The notes under the pieces: generated by a model
Database searches by the model: none
Told to the model about the DNA's origin: nothing
The model's input: the letters and a program-made list of their open reading frames with translations, nothing else
Program-made: the position numbers and the translations under genes
From: UBA11164 sp034376725
GTDB lineage: Bacteria; Pseudomonadota; Gammaproteobacteria; Xanthomonadales; Xanthomonadaceae
Direction: 5' to 3'
Assembly (NCBI GenBank): GCA_034376725.1
Contig: JAXMJH010000097.1
Location: 1-64,000 of the forward strand
Length of the DNA: 64,000 nucleotides
Shown: positions 50,995-59,936 of the stretch, piece by piece
How the letters are laid out: every line of letters starts with the position of its first letter
Position numbering within the stretch: position 1 is the first letter of the stretch

Positions 50995-52995
50995 TCAGGT
51001 GCCGATGATTCCGCCGTCGTCCCTGGTGATGATCACCGTCGCCGAGCGCGGTCGCGCGTTGCCGCCGTCTGGCCAGTTGGACGAGTAGGCTCTTCCATCG
51101 GGAATCGGGCCTTGTTCGCCGGGGTGCTGGATGTTGACGAACATGGTGCGACGGTCCGGCGTGGTGACCACGCCGGTGACCTCGCAACCGACCGGACCGA
51201 CCAGGAATCGCTTGATCTCGCCGGTTGCAGGGTTGGCCACCAGCATCTGGTTGTTGCCGAACGCGCCGGAGAGCTGGCCGTCCCTGCCCAGAAGCTGACC
51301 GCCGCTCATGTCGGTCTGGATCCACAGCAGGCCACCGTTGTCGAACCACAGGCCGTCCGGACTGGCGAAGGTGTTGTCATCGGTCAACGGGTCGCCGTTC
51401 GGGTCGCTGCTGGCCTCGGAACCGCCTGCAAGCAGGAAGATGTCCCAGTCGAAGGTGCTGGCATCGCTTTCCAGCCAGCGCACGATGTGTCCGGTGGCGT
51501 TGCCGGGTCGCGGATTGGCCCCGTCGACTTGTTGATCGGTGCGGCTCGTGTTGTTGGTCAATGCGAAATAGACGTAACCCGACTTCGGATCGACCGCGCC
51601 CCATTCCGGACGATCCATGCGGGTTGCGCCCACCACATCGGCGGCCAGACGGGTATTGATCAGAACGTCGCCCTGATCGCTGAACGAAACGCCGGCTGCG
51701 GCTGCGGCAGCCTGGAAATCGGCATCGTCGAAATCCAGTGCCAGCCATTCGCCGCGGCCGTCGTCGTCGAAGCGTGCGGCGTACAGCGTGCCCTCGTCGA
51801 GAATGCTCCCTTCGGTCTTGCCGGCGCGATAGACATCCTTGCTGACGAACTTGTAGATATATTCGAACCGGGAGTCATCGCCGGAGTAGGCAATGAGCGG
51901 CTGGCCTTCTACCGCTTCGGCGAACACCAACCCTTCATGCGCGAATCGTCCCAATGCGGTGCGCTTGACCGGTCGACGATTGGGCGAGAACGGGTCGATT
52001 TCGACGATCCAGCCCATGGTGTTGGTGTTGTTGCGGTAGTCGCGGCGCGGATTGTCGCCCTCGGGCGTGGTGTCGAAGCGGCGGTCGACCGTCTCCCACT
52101 GATAGCGGCTGTTGGCACCGGTGCCGTAGCGGGTCTGCTCGCGCGGACGGTCGCTTGCGCGATTGACGAAGTATCCCGCCCAGTTCTCTTCGCAGGTCAG
52201 GTAGGTATTCCACGGCGAGTAGCCGTGGGCGCAGTTGTTGATGGTTCCCCGGGTGCGCGTGCCGGACGGGCTGAAGGCGGTGCGCATCTTGTCGTGGCCG
52301 CGGGCTGGACCGCGAATATCCATGACGGTGCCGGCGTGGACGCGGCGATTGAAGCGGCTGCGCATGATCGACCAGGCGCCGTCGTCGTCTTTGGCGATCT
52401 CGAAGATCGAAACCCCGTGAGCGTGGATTTCCTTCAGGGCCGACAAGGGATCGCGCGGCTGGCCCTCGACGAAGTCGACACCCTCCGGGTTGATGGTGTT
52501 TTGCTGGATGTACTCATGGTTCACCGCCAGCAGGCCGCGCCGATTGCCTTCCTCGCCGGCAACCAGCGGGAAGTAGTGCATGCCGTCATGGTGCATGCCG
52601 ATCTGGCGACGCTGATCGTCGGCGGTGTTGGAACCGTCGTCCCGGTAGGCCGGGAATGGATAGATGATCGGCTCGCCCCAGGCAAATGCCGGAGTGGCGG
52701 TGTAGCCGGCGGGTACAACGATGGTGTCGGCAGTGCCCTGAGGAACCGCCTGAAAGCCGAGCGGGATGCCGTCCATCGCACGCGCGTCGGATATCAGACT
52801 TGTTGTACCCATTCCCTTGGCAAACAGACCAGCGGTAACCGCCAGGCCGATGCTGCCTTTCAGCAGGCTTCGGCGCCGCAGATTGACTTCGAGAACGTCG
52901 CCGAAGTATCGGTTGTTGGATCGATTGCTGTCCTCATGATCGAAATCGACCTCTCCGTAGGTGATCGGTGCGGTGGTATCTGTGAGTTTTTCCAT
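50995..52995 (-). CDS. phoX: PhoX-type alkaline phosphatase (DUF839)
   Basis: 666 residues. An N-terminal Tat signal contains RRRSLLKG and a hydrophobic stretch near residues 41-60, so it is exported folded. The beta-propeller sequence holds family segments HHDGMHYFP, LLAVNHEYI, NCAHGYSPWNTYLTCEENW, GWIVEIDPF and RFAHEGLVFAEAVEG. PhoX enzymes release phosphate from organic esters and use Ca and Fe cofactors. A Pho box 77 bases upstream supports induction by phosphate starvation. Confidence 0.93.
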   Translation of the reverse strand: MEKLTDTTAPITYGEVDFDHEDSNRSNNRYFGDVLEVNLRRRSLLKGSIGLAVTAGLFAKGMGTTSLISDARAMDGIPLGFQAVPQGTADTIVVPAGYTATPAFAWGEPIIYPFPAYRDDGSNTADDQRRQIGMHHDGMHYFPLVAGEEGNRRGLLAVNHEYIQQNTINPEGVDFVEGQPRDPLSALKEIHAHGVSIFEIAKDDDGAWSIMRSRFNRRVHAGTVMDIRGPARGHDKMRTAFSPSGTRTRGTINNCAHGYSPWNTYLTCEENWAGYFVNRASDRPREQTRYGTGANSRYQWETVDRRFDTTPEGDNPRRDYRNNTNTMGWIVEIDPFSPNRRPVKRTALGRFAHEGLVFAEAVEGQPLIAYSGDDSRFEYIYKFVSKDVYRAGKTEGSILDEGTLYAARFDDDGRGEWLALDFDDADFQAAAAAAGVSFSDQGDVLINTRLAADVVGATRMDRPEWGAVDPKSGYVYFALTNNTSRTDQQVDGANPRPGNATGHIVRWLESDASTFDWDIFLLAGGSEASSDPNGDPLTDDNTFASPDGLWFDNGGLLWIQTDMSGGQLLGRDGQLSGAFGNNQMLVANPATGEIKRFLVGPVGCEVTGVVTTPDRRTMFVNIQHPGEQGPIPDGRAYSSNWPDGGNARPRSATVIITRDDGGIIGT

Positions 52996-53071
52996 GGATG
53001 AATGCCTCGTGGCAGCGGAAGGGACGGGGGGATACCCGTCACCGATCCTGACCGGGCATTGCTAAACCGGC

Positions 53072-53089
53072 CTGACAGAGGAGTTACAG
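53072..53089 (-). promoter_or_regulatory. Pho box upstream of phoX
   Basis: On the minus strand CTGTAACTCCTCTGTCAG gives two seven-base repeats, CTGTAAC and CTGTCAG, separated by four bases. The PhoB consensus is CTGTCAT-N4-CTGTCAT. A TTTAGCAAT sequence at a suitable distance downstream (53066-53058) may be the -10 region. Confidence 0.68.
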
Positions 53090-53264
53090 ATTTGCGCGCA
53101 TTTGGTGACGATTTGGCGGCTGACCCGGATTGCCAGATCAAAGGCTCTGGGTCCAAGGCAAGCCGCAAGGCTGGTTCGGCTAGGCAGCGCCCGGCGGCAT
53201 GGGTATGCTTGGCGCCATACGCGTCCGCATGCCAATCAAGAACCGCACACCAGGGAGCAGCGCC

Positions 53265-55253
53265 ATGAGCTACTTTGTCACCGGGGCCACCGGCTTCATC
53301 GGCCGTCATCTGATCGAGCGGCTTCTGACGCGCAAGGGCACGATTCATGTGCTGGTGCGCAAGGCATCCGCCAAGAAGCTCGACAAGCTGATCGAGCGCC
53401 AGGGCTGGGACCGGCGTCGAGTCGTTGCGGTCAATGGCGATCTCTCGCAGGCCAAGCTGGGCCTGACAGCGGCACAGATACGTGCGCTGAAGGGCAAGAT
53501 CAAGCATTTCTTCCATCTGGCCGCGATCTACGATCTCAACGCCGATGCCGCCTCCCAGCAGGTTGCCAACATCGACGGTACCCGGCATGCGATGGAACTG
53601 GCCGAGGCGATCGACGCCGGCTGTTTCCACCACACCAGCTCGATTGCCGCAGCGGGCCTCTATCACGGCGTGTTCCGCGAAGACATGTTTGACGAAGCGG
53701 AGGGGCTGGACAATGCCTATTTCCGCACCAAGCACGATTCCGAAGGGCTGGTGCGCAGGGAGTGCAAGGTTCCCTGGCGGATCTACCGGCCCGGTGTGGT
53801 GGTCGGTCACTCGCAGACCGGCGAGATGGACAAGATCGATGGTCCGTATTACTTCTTCACGTTGATCAAGAAGATGCGCGAGCTGTTGCCGCCGTGGATG
53901 CCGACTATGGGTATCGAGGGCGGTCGTATCAACCTGGTTCCGGTCGATTTCGTGGCCGCTGCGATGGACCATATCGCGCACAAGCGCGGCCTCGATGGCC
54001 AGTGCTTCCATCTGGTCGATCCGGACCCGCCGCGCATCGGCGAGGTGCTCAATATCTTCTGCCGCGCGGCTGGCGCGCCGGAAATGACCATGCGGCTGGA
54101 CGCTCGCATGTTCGCTTTCGTGCCGACACCGGTGCGCATGGCGGTGACCGGTCTGCCGCCGGTCAAGCGGTTCATCGGCATGCTGCTGCGCGATCTCAGG
54201 ATCCCGCGCGAAGTGCTCGGCCTGATCACCTATCCGACCCGGTTCGATGCCCGCGAGACCGAGCGGGCCTTGAAGGGCAGCAAGATTTCCGTCCCGCCGC
54301 TGGAAAGCTATGGCTGGCGGCTCTGGGACTACTGGTATCGCAATCTCGATCCCGATCTGTTCGTCGATCGCTCGCTGCGCGGCAAGATCAGGGGCAAGGT
54401 GGTGCTGATTACCGGCGGCTCTTCCGGCATCGGCCGAGCCACGGCGGAGAAGGTGGCGGCGGCGGGCGCCAAGACGATCATCGTTGCGCGCGGCGAGGAA
54501 GAACTGTTCAAGACCCGCGACGAATTGATCGCCGCCGGTGGGCAGGTGTTCGCCTACACCGCCGACCTCGCCGATCTGGCGTCCTGCGACGCGCTGGTGG
54601 CAGCGGTGATCAAGGAGCATGGCGGCGTGGATGTGCTGGTCAACAACGCCGGACGCTCGATCCGCCGCTCGATCGAGCTGAGTTTCGATCGCTTCCACGA
54701 TTTCGAACGCACCATGCAGTTGAACTACTTTGGTTCGCTACGGCTGATCATGGGCTTCCTGCCGGCCATGCTCGCCAAGCGGCGCGGGCAGGTCATCAAC
54801 ATCAGCTCGATCGGTGTGCTGGCCAATTCGCCGCGGTTCTCGGCCTACGTCGCATCCAAGGCGGCGCTCGATGCGTTCAGCCGGTGTGCGCAGGGCGAGC
54901 TGTCGAGCAAGAACATCGCCTTCACCACCATCAATATGCCGCTGGTTCGCACCCCGATGATCGCGCCCACCAAGATGTACGAGTCGGTGCCCACGCTCAG
55001 CCCCGACGAAGCGGCCGATCTGGTGGTCAAGGGCATCATCGAGCGGCCGAGCCGGATCGCAACCCGGCTGGGTGTCTTCGCCGGCGTGCTCAACTCGCTT
55101 GCACCCAAGGCTTATGAGGTGGTGATGAACACCGCGTTCGAGCTGTTCCCCGATTCGGCTGCCGCCCAGGGCAAGCAGCCCAGCGGCGAGGCGCACAAGC
55201 CGAGCGACGAACAGATCGCCTTCGCTTCGTTGATGCGCGGGGTGCATTGGTAG
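53265..55253 (+). CDS. Bifunctional fatty acyl-CoA reductase (two SDR domains)
   Basis: 662 residues from the ATG at 53265. The N-terminal half is an extended SDR (YFVTGATGFIGRHLIERLL; YFRTKHDSEGLV with YxxxK). The C-terminal half is a second SDR (VVLITGGSSGIGRATAEKVAAAG; INISSIGVLANSPRFSAYVASKAALDAF). Length and order match the about 660-residue Marinobacter-type reductase, which takes long-chain acyl-CoA to fatty alcohol for wax ester synthesis. No wax synthase lies in the window. It diverges from phoX, with the Pho box between them. Confidence 0.85.
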   Translation: MSYFVTGATGFIGRHLIERLLTRKGTIHVLVRKASAKKLDKLIERQGWDRRRVVAVNGDLSQAKLGLTAAQIRALKGKIKHFFHLAAIYDLNADAASQQVANIDGTRHAMELAEAIDAGCFHHTSSIAAAGLYHGVFREDMFDEAEGLDNAYFRTKHDSEGLVRRECKVPWRIYRPGVVVGHSQTGEMDKIDGPYYFFTLIKKMRELLPPWMPTMGIEGGRINLVPVDFVAAAMDHIAHKRGLDGQCFHLVDPDPPRIGEVLNIFCRAAGAPEMTMRLDARMFAFVPTPVRMAVTGLPPVKRFIGMLLRDLRIPREVLGLITYPTRFDARETERALKGSKISVPPLESYGWRLWDYWYRNLDPDLFVDRSLRGKIRGKVVLITGGSSGIGRATAEKVAAAGAKTIIVARGEEELFKTRDELIAAGGQVFAYTADLADLASCDALVAAVIKEHGGVDVLVNNAGRSIRRSIELSFDRFHDFERTMQLNYFGSLRLIMGFLPAMLAKRRGQVINISSIGVLANSPRFSAYVASKAALDAFSRCAQGELSSKNIAFTTINMPLVRTPMIAPTKMYESVPTLSPDEAADLVVKGIIERPSRIATRLGVFAGVLNSLAPKAYEVVMNTAFELFPDSAAAQGKQPSGEAHKPSDEQIAFASLMRGVHW

Positions 55254-55377
55254 GCGGGGCTCCGGCAATCGTCTGGCCGGGCGATGCTGTTTCGCCCGGA
55301 CCGCCGAAATCCGACGGATTCATGATGGCTGGAGCAGGCTGCGAGCCGCCGTCGCCCTGAGCGATTTGTTACGACCG

Positions 55378-56358
55378 TCAGTTGCACTGCCGCCAGCGCA
55401 CCGGCGTATCGTCGCCCGGCGGTGGCTCGATCTGCAGGCGGGAGTAACGCAGCTCCTCGAACTCGATCAGGATCGCGCAGGCACGGCTGATCGGGTCGCT
55501 GGTCGATTCGCTGAGTGGTCGATTGAGCGCGATCACCAGGGTCGATCGGGTCGACCAGGCGGCGGAATTGACCGAATCAAGCGTCGCTACGCGCTGTGCC
55601 GCAAGCTCGCGCCGTGCCTCGCGCTCGGCTTCCGAGAGCTTGGGGAGGGGCTTCGCAGACTCCGGATCTTGCTTCGGAGTCGCGTTCGGCGGCGCGCGTA
55701 CGGCTTTGGCGACCGTCCGCAACTCGGCGGCGCCCTGACCACCTGGATTGCCCATCACGGCGAACAAACCGATCGCCAGCGCCACTACGCCGATTCCGGC
55801 GATGATGAGGTTGTGGGCGACCTTGCGCTCGGTCACCGCAGCGATATCGGCGCGTGCTTCGACAGGAATCAGTTCCGACACCATCGGCCACAGTCGTTTT
55901 CCGTCCAGCAGGCGAATGCTGTGAGTCTGGGCGATCTCGCCGGCGAATCCGTCCGACCGTCCCAGCGTTGCGATTATTCCGCCCTGCGCGCCCTGCATCC
56001 GGATGGCGGTCGCCAGTTCCCGGACGGTTTGCTCTCCAAGGCGATAGTGGGTGCCGTGCTTGCATGACAGCAGCCAGCGCTCCCCGTTGTGGGAGAGCAT
56101 GAAGTCGAAATCGCTGTCGCCGGGTTGGCGCTCGACCGAGGCTTCGACATAGCCCTCGCGGCGTAAGGCTTCCAGCGTGAGATGGGCGAAGTCCCGCCAG
56201 CGCATGCCCGCTAGCAGCGCGATGCCAGCTGCCGTCTCGGCGCGCCGTCGCGCTACGGTCTGTACCAGATAGTAGGCGATGCCGCCCACCAGCACGGTGG
56301 CGGCCAACGTCAAAAGCAATGGACCCGCACTTGCCACGAAACGCCCCCCGTCATGCAA
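55378..56358 (-). CDS. Membrane protein with Mrr-like restriction endonuclease domain
   Basis: 326 residues. A helix at about 12-33 precedes a domain like Mrr_cat (PF04471): DFAHLTLEALRREGYVEASVERQPGDSDFDFMLSHNGERWLLSCKHGTHYRLGEQTVRELATAIRMQGAQGGIIATLG. The catalytic pattern appears as D...SCK instead of the usual D...(E/Q)xK. A second helix at about 185-205 precedes a Pro/Lys-rich linker and a C-terminal domain of unknown type. Whether it cuts DNA is uncertain; membrane-attached members of this group exist in Xanthomonadales. Confidence 0.75.
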   Translation of the reverse strand: MHDGGRFVASAGPLLLTLAATVLVGGIAYYLVQTVARRRAETAAGIALLAGMRWRDFAHLTLEALRREGYVEASVERQPGDSDFDFMLSHNGERWLLSCKHGTHYRLGEQTVRELATAIRMQGAQGGIIATLGRSDGFAGEIAQTHSIRLLDGKRLWPMVSELIPVEARADIAAVTERKVAHNLIIAGIGVVALAIGLFAVMGNPGGQGAAELRTVAKAVRAPPNATPKQDPESAKPLPKLSEAEREARRELAAQRVATLDSVNSAAWSTRSTLVIALNRPLSESTSDPISRACAILIEFEELRYSRLQIEPPPGDDTPVRWRQCN

Positions 56359-56410
56359 AAGCCAGCCTGCCCGGAAATGAGCAGGCTATTGAGCTTATAC
56401 GTGAAGCGCG

Positions 56411-56444
56411 AAAAAAACAGGACTCCGGACCCGCCGGAGCCTGT
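56411..56444 (-). terminator. Rho-independent terminator after the long phasin gene
   Basis: On the minus strand CAGG-CTCCGG and CCGGAG-T-CCTG pair around a five-base loop with one bulged base, followed by a T7 tract (A residues at 56411-56417 on the plus strand). Confidence 0.85.
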
Positions 56445-56462
56445 CATGGGCTGGATACAAGG

Positions 56463-56523
56463 GCCCGTCAGCCCGAACCCGGAAAGGGGAGGGAGCTCTC
56501 GGCATTCGTGTTGGCTGACGGGC
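56463..56523. repeat. Long inverted repeat in the 3' untranslated region of the long phasin gene
   Basis: GCCCGTCAGCC (56463-56473) is the exact reverse complement of GGCTGACGGGC (56513-56523), with 39 bases between. It lies between the phasin stop and its terminator, so it would form a structured RNA tail. Confidence 0.7.
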
Positions 56524-56548
56524 TAAACGGTGAGTCGACGTCGCGGGA

Positions 56549-57274
56549 TCAGTTGTCGCCCGGGACTTGGGGAAGCGGCGCGGAAGGCAGCTTGGTGGCG
56601 GCCGTCTTGCTCTTGGCCGTCGTCCTGCCACCGGTCTTTCGGGCTGCAGCCGGCTTCGCAGCGGGCTTGGCGGCTGGCTTTCGCGTCGCCTTGCCGGCAG
56701 AGGTGCTTCCAGCTTTCGAGGATTTGCCCGTGTTTCGCTTGGCGGCGGCAGGCTTGGCGGCGGCCGGCTTGGCCGTGGACTTGGTTGCCGGGCGACCGGC
56801 CTGCTTGCGCAGTTCTGCGGTCAGGGCATCGACGCGCTGGGTCAGGTTGGCGATTTCCTCGCGGCCCGGGACGCCCAGACGGTTCAATGCCCGCTGGACC
56901 CGCTCTTCGAATACTTTTTCGAGGCGATCCCAGGTGTCCTGGGCGCGCTCGCGGGCCTGGCCAACGCGGTCCTCCACAGCGTCGCGCACTTTGTCGACCT
57001 GGCCGGAAGTCAGGTCGCGGGTCGACTTCTCCATGGTCATGCCTTCCTTGACCAGCGCCTCGAACAGGCGCGTACCTTCATCCTGCGCCCGGCTGAAGGC
57101 GCCCACGCCGGCGTGCCAGATCTGCTGTGCCGACTCGACGATCGAGCGGGACACGTGCTCGGCGCGCTTCTGGATTTCATCCAGCGGGGCCGTTGCGGTG
57201 GCCGACCGGCGAGCGGTTTTCGGTGCTGACTTGGAAGTGGTTTTGGCAGTGGATTTGGATTTGAGCTTGGCCAT
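56549..57274 (-). CDS. Long phasin (PhaF-like) with histone H1-like tail
   Basis: 241 residues from the ATG at 57274. After a basic N-terminus comes a phasin/coiled-coil region (IVESAQQIWHAGVGAFSRAQDEGTRLFEALVKEG, then VDKVRDAVEDRVGQARERAQDTWDRLEKVFEERVQRALNRLGVP). The last 95 residues are Lys-Ala-Pro repeats like those of PhaF and H1 histones. Such proteins link PHA granules to the nucleoid. It ends with a structured tail and terminator and lies downstream of the patatin-like gene. Confidence 0.9.
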   Translation of the reverse strand: MAKLKSKSTAKTTSKSAPKTARRSATATAPLDEIQKRAEHVSRSIVESAQQIWHAGVGAFSRAQDEGTRLFEALVKEGMTMEKSTRDLTSGQVDKVRDAVEDRVGQARERAQDTWDRLEKVFEERVQRALNRLGVPGREEIANLTQRVDALTAELRKQAGRPATKSTAKPAAAKPAAAKRNTGKSSKAGSTSAGKATRKPAAKPAAKPAAARKTGGRTTAKSKTAATKLPSAPLPQVPGDN

Positions 57275-57377
57275 GGGGCGACCCTCCGGATTCGATGTCA
57301 TCCCGAGCGCGGACCGCGCTCGATAACCGGTAGTTTCCCGATCCCGAGTAGAGCAATCACACCAGCGCCGGGCCGAT

Positions 57378-58652
57378 TCAGGCCTTGGGCTGCGGGCGCT
57401 TTCGCGAGCGCTTGCCGGCCGCTGCCGGCGGCTGCTTCTCGATAAGGCGCTGGATGTCGTCCAGATTGCGATCGAGCCGAGCGGTGACATCGGTACGCGG
57501 TCGCATCGGTTTGAGTCTGGCCAGCAAGTCCGGTGAGGGCTTGTCGAGAAGTTCCTGGCGCAGCCGCAGGCCGTGTTTGGCGAGGATGGGCGTCAATCGC
57601 TCGCTGCGCTCGCGCAATTCCGCCAGCGTCGCCGAATAGGCATGCTGGCAGACCCGGCGACGGGCCGAGAAACTGAATACGTTGGTGAAAAACATTTCGG
57701 CGTCGTTGGAATTGGGTTCCAGCACCAGTTGATCCACCTCCGGGTATTTTTCGGCGTATTTCGCCAAACCCACTTCCACCCGCGATTGCAGCAGCGTTCT
57801 GAAGGTTTGCGACAGCACCACCGGCAGGCCACCGGCCGAGATCCGGTCGAATTCCTCTCCCGGGGCGCGAGCCGCCTTGCTGGCGTCGTAGGGCACCAAT
57901 GGATTGATCCCCAGAAGCAGATCGATGCCGTGGTCGAGCGCCACCGAGCCGTGCATCGTGCGCCGGAGCGCTCCATCGACGAAGTGTCGGCCGCGGATGC
58001 CGACCGGTGGATACAGGCCGGGCAGCGCGCTACTGGCCTGGATCGCCAGCGATATCGGAATGTCGTCCCAGTCTGGCGACCCGAACCGGACCGCCTCGCC
58101 GGTGTCGAGGTCGACCGCGACCACGTAAAGCGGGCGATCGAGCTGCCGGAAATCGTTGGTCCGGCCCATCACGCTGTACAGACCGTTGAGATATTTCTCG
58201 ATCTGCCGGTTGTCGAACAGTCCGTTGGGAATCAGGCTGCCGATGTGGCCGATGACTTCGCCGACACGGGTTTCTGTGGGGTGCCTGAGCGCCTCACTCC
58301 ACCAGTCGAAGATCAGGCGCGGGAAACCGACCGCCCGACGCAGATATTCGCCGAACGCAGGCTTCAGAAAGATCTCCGGACGAAAATTGTGCGGATCGTC
58401 GCTGCTGCACAAAAACAGGTGCAGCATTTCGTTGACTTTCATGCCGTTGGCCAGCCCGGCGGCCAGAAACGAGCCTGAGCTGACCCCGACATACACTTCC
58501 AGTCGGGTCAGGTCGAGGCCTTCGATGGCGTCTTCCAGGGCGCTGAGCGCGCCGAGCTCGTACATGCCGCCGATCGGCCCGCCGCCGGCCACCGCAAGGC
58601 CGATTCGGCCGCTGGATTGACGGGGATCGCGGGCTGGCTGCATCAAAAGCAT
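57378..58652 (-). CDS. Patatin-like phospholipase family protein
   Basis: 424 residues from the ATG at 58652. The oxyanion segment GGGPIGGMYELGALSALE, nucleophile Ser58 in GVSSGS, and catalytic Asp in VDGALRR form the patatin dyad. A basic C-terminus (AAAGKRSRKRPQPKA) resembles the phasin tails. Patatin-like lipases are found with PHA granule genes, where they may act as lipases or depolymerases. Placement just upstream of a phasin supports a granule role. Confidence 0.88.
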   Translation of the reverse strand: MLLMQPARDPRQSSGRIGLAVAGGGPIGGMYELGALSALEDAIEGLDLTRLEVYVGVSSGSFLAAGLANGMKVNEMLHLFLCSSDDPHNFRPEIFLKPAFGEYLRRAVGFPRLIFDWWSEALRHPTETRVGEVIGHIGSLIPNGLFDNRQIEKYLNGLYSVMGRTNDFRQLDRPLYVVAVDLDTGEAVRFGSPDWDDIPISLAIQASSALPGLYPPVGIRGRHFVDGALRRTMHGSVALDHGIDLLLGINPLVPYDASKAARAPGEEFDRISAGGLPVVLSQTFRTLLQSRVEVGLAKYAEKYPEVDQLVLEPNSNDAEMFFTNVFSFSARRRVCQHAYSATLAELRERSERLTPILAKHGLRLRQELLDKPSPDLLARLKPMRPRTDVTARLDRNLDDIQRLIEKQPPAAAGKRSRKRPQPKA

Positions 58653-58766
58653 GGGTTGATCCCGGGTGGGTAGTCGTTCGATTGTAGTGCACAGAATCGC
58701 TGGGGGTCGATGCTCGCGCAATCTGTCGGCGAATGCGCGACACTGGTGCTATTTAGAGCGAATGCC

Positions 58767-59507
58767 ATGTCCGTCAAGCACGCCCACCACGAGGCGATGC
58801 GCCATGCCTTGCTCAAACGCCTGGCATGGCAGGGTCGCCTGAACGATCCGGCCGCCACGCCGGAGCGCGTCCGGTCGTGGCTTTCCAAGGTGCGCCACTG
58901 GCAGAGCGTACGCCTGCACGGCAGTTTCGAAGATCTGCTGAAGGCCCCGGATACCCGCGCAGCGGCCACGTTCTTTCTGGAGGATCTATACGGCGACCGC
59001 GATTTCTCGGCTCGCGATCGCGATCTGGCCAAGTTGCTGCCGCTGATGTCCCGGCTACTGCCAACGCCGGTTCTGAGCGCGGCTGTGCAGGCGGTGGAGC
59101 TCAACGTGCTCAGCCAGGCATTCGATTTGAAGCTGGCCGCGTGGTTGGCCGAAAATCTTCAGCCGGATCAGTCGCTGACGCTCGATAGCTACGGTAGAGC
59201 CTACCGGGCGGCCGACTGCCGTCGCCTGCGTGGCCACCAGATCGACCTGATCGTCGACGTCGGGCAGCATCTGGATTGGGCCGTGCACAAGCATGGCGTC
59301 GAGCGACTGCTGAAGCTGTCGCGCGGACCGGCAAAAATCGCCGGGCTGGGCGAATTGCAGTCGTTCCTGGAGCGGGGCTTTTCCGCATTCAGGGAATTGG
59401 GTGGTGCCGACGCTTTTCTGGCCCGGATTGCCGACCAGGAGCGTGAGGTGTCCCGGCGATTGTTCGCCAACCACGCCAGGCCATTTCCGCCCTTCGACGA
59501 CCGGTAG
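58767..59507 (+). CDS. FFLEELY-motif-type protein of unknown function
   Basis: 246 residues from the ATG at 58767. It contains RAAATFFLEDLYGDRDFSARDRDLAKLLPLMSRLLP, a close variant of the FFLEELY motif that names a poorly studied proteobacterial family. The protein is soluble and all-helical by composition. It is divergent from the patatin-like gene and upstream of a PHA-system gene in the opposite direction, so a link with storage lipids is possible but unproven. An upstream ATG at 58710 is less likely. Confidence 0.75.
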   Translation: MSVKHAHHEAMRHALLKRLAWQGRLNDPAATPERVRSWLSKVRHWQSVRLHGSFEDLLKAPDTRAAATFFLEDLYGDRDFSARDRDLAKLLPLMSRLLPTPVLSAAVQAVELNVLSQAFDLKLAAWLAENLQPDQSLTLDSYGRAYRAADCRRLRGHQIDLIVDVGQHLDWAVHKHGVERLLKLSRGPAKIAGLGELQSFLERGFSAFRELGGADAFLARIADQEREVSRRLFANHARPFPPFDDR

Positions 59508-59560
59508 GCGGCCCGGACTCCCGGCCGATTCCAACACGCATGCTCCCGGCACTTGTTGGC

Positions 59561-59842
59561 TCAGGCGGAGCCGAACTCCTCATCGAGGTAGCGGCGGATC
59601 TCCGATTCGATAGGCCCTTTGAGCATCGCCAGCAGGAAGCTCAAATGCGCCGTGACGTGAATCTCCTTGCCGACCAGCTTGATCAGCCCGTGCACGCCGC
59701 TGCGGTCGAAGGCGAGCTCATCGCCATCCCAGGCATAGGTTACATCGAATTTCTCGGCTATGTGTTCGGCGATACGCTCCACCGACGCGCGCGCTTCGGC
59801 CTTCTTTCGAGCATGTTTGTGGCGGATTTCGATATTGGACAT
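59561..59842 (-). CDS. Polyhydroxyalkanoic acid system family protein (TIGR02610-like)
   Basis: 93 residues from the ATG at 59842. MSNIEIRHKHARKKAEARASVERIAEHIAEKFDVTYAWDGDELAFDRSGVHGLIKLVGKEIHVTAHLSFLLAMLKGPIESEIRRYLDEEF fits the small proteins found near phasin genes and annotated as PHA granule region proteins. Function is unknown. It adds to the storage-polymer cluster together with the phasins and patatin-like protein. Confidence 0.85.
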   Translation of the reverse strand: MSNIEIRHKHARKKAEARASVERIAEHIAEKFDVTYAWDGDELAFDRSGVHGLIKLVGKEIHVTAHLSFLLAMLKGPIESEIRRYLDEEFGSA

Positions 59843-59936
59843 GAAGGTCCCTCCGTAGGCCATTTTGCGCCGAGCGGGCCGATCGTCCAAGCCCTGGCGC
59901 CGTGGTACAGTTTTGTGCACATTTTGAGGCCTTTCC

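Noticed and set aside
55277..55299. CCGGGC/GCCCGG hairpin between the acyl-CoA reductase and the Mrr-like gene as a terminator
   Set aside because: Only six paired bases and no T tract on either strand.
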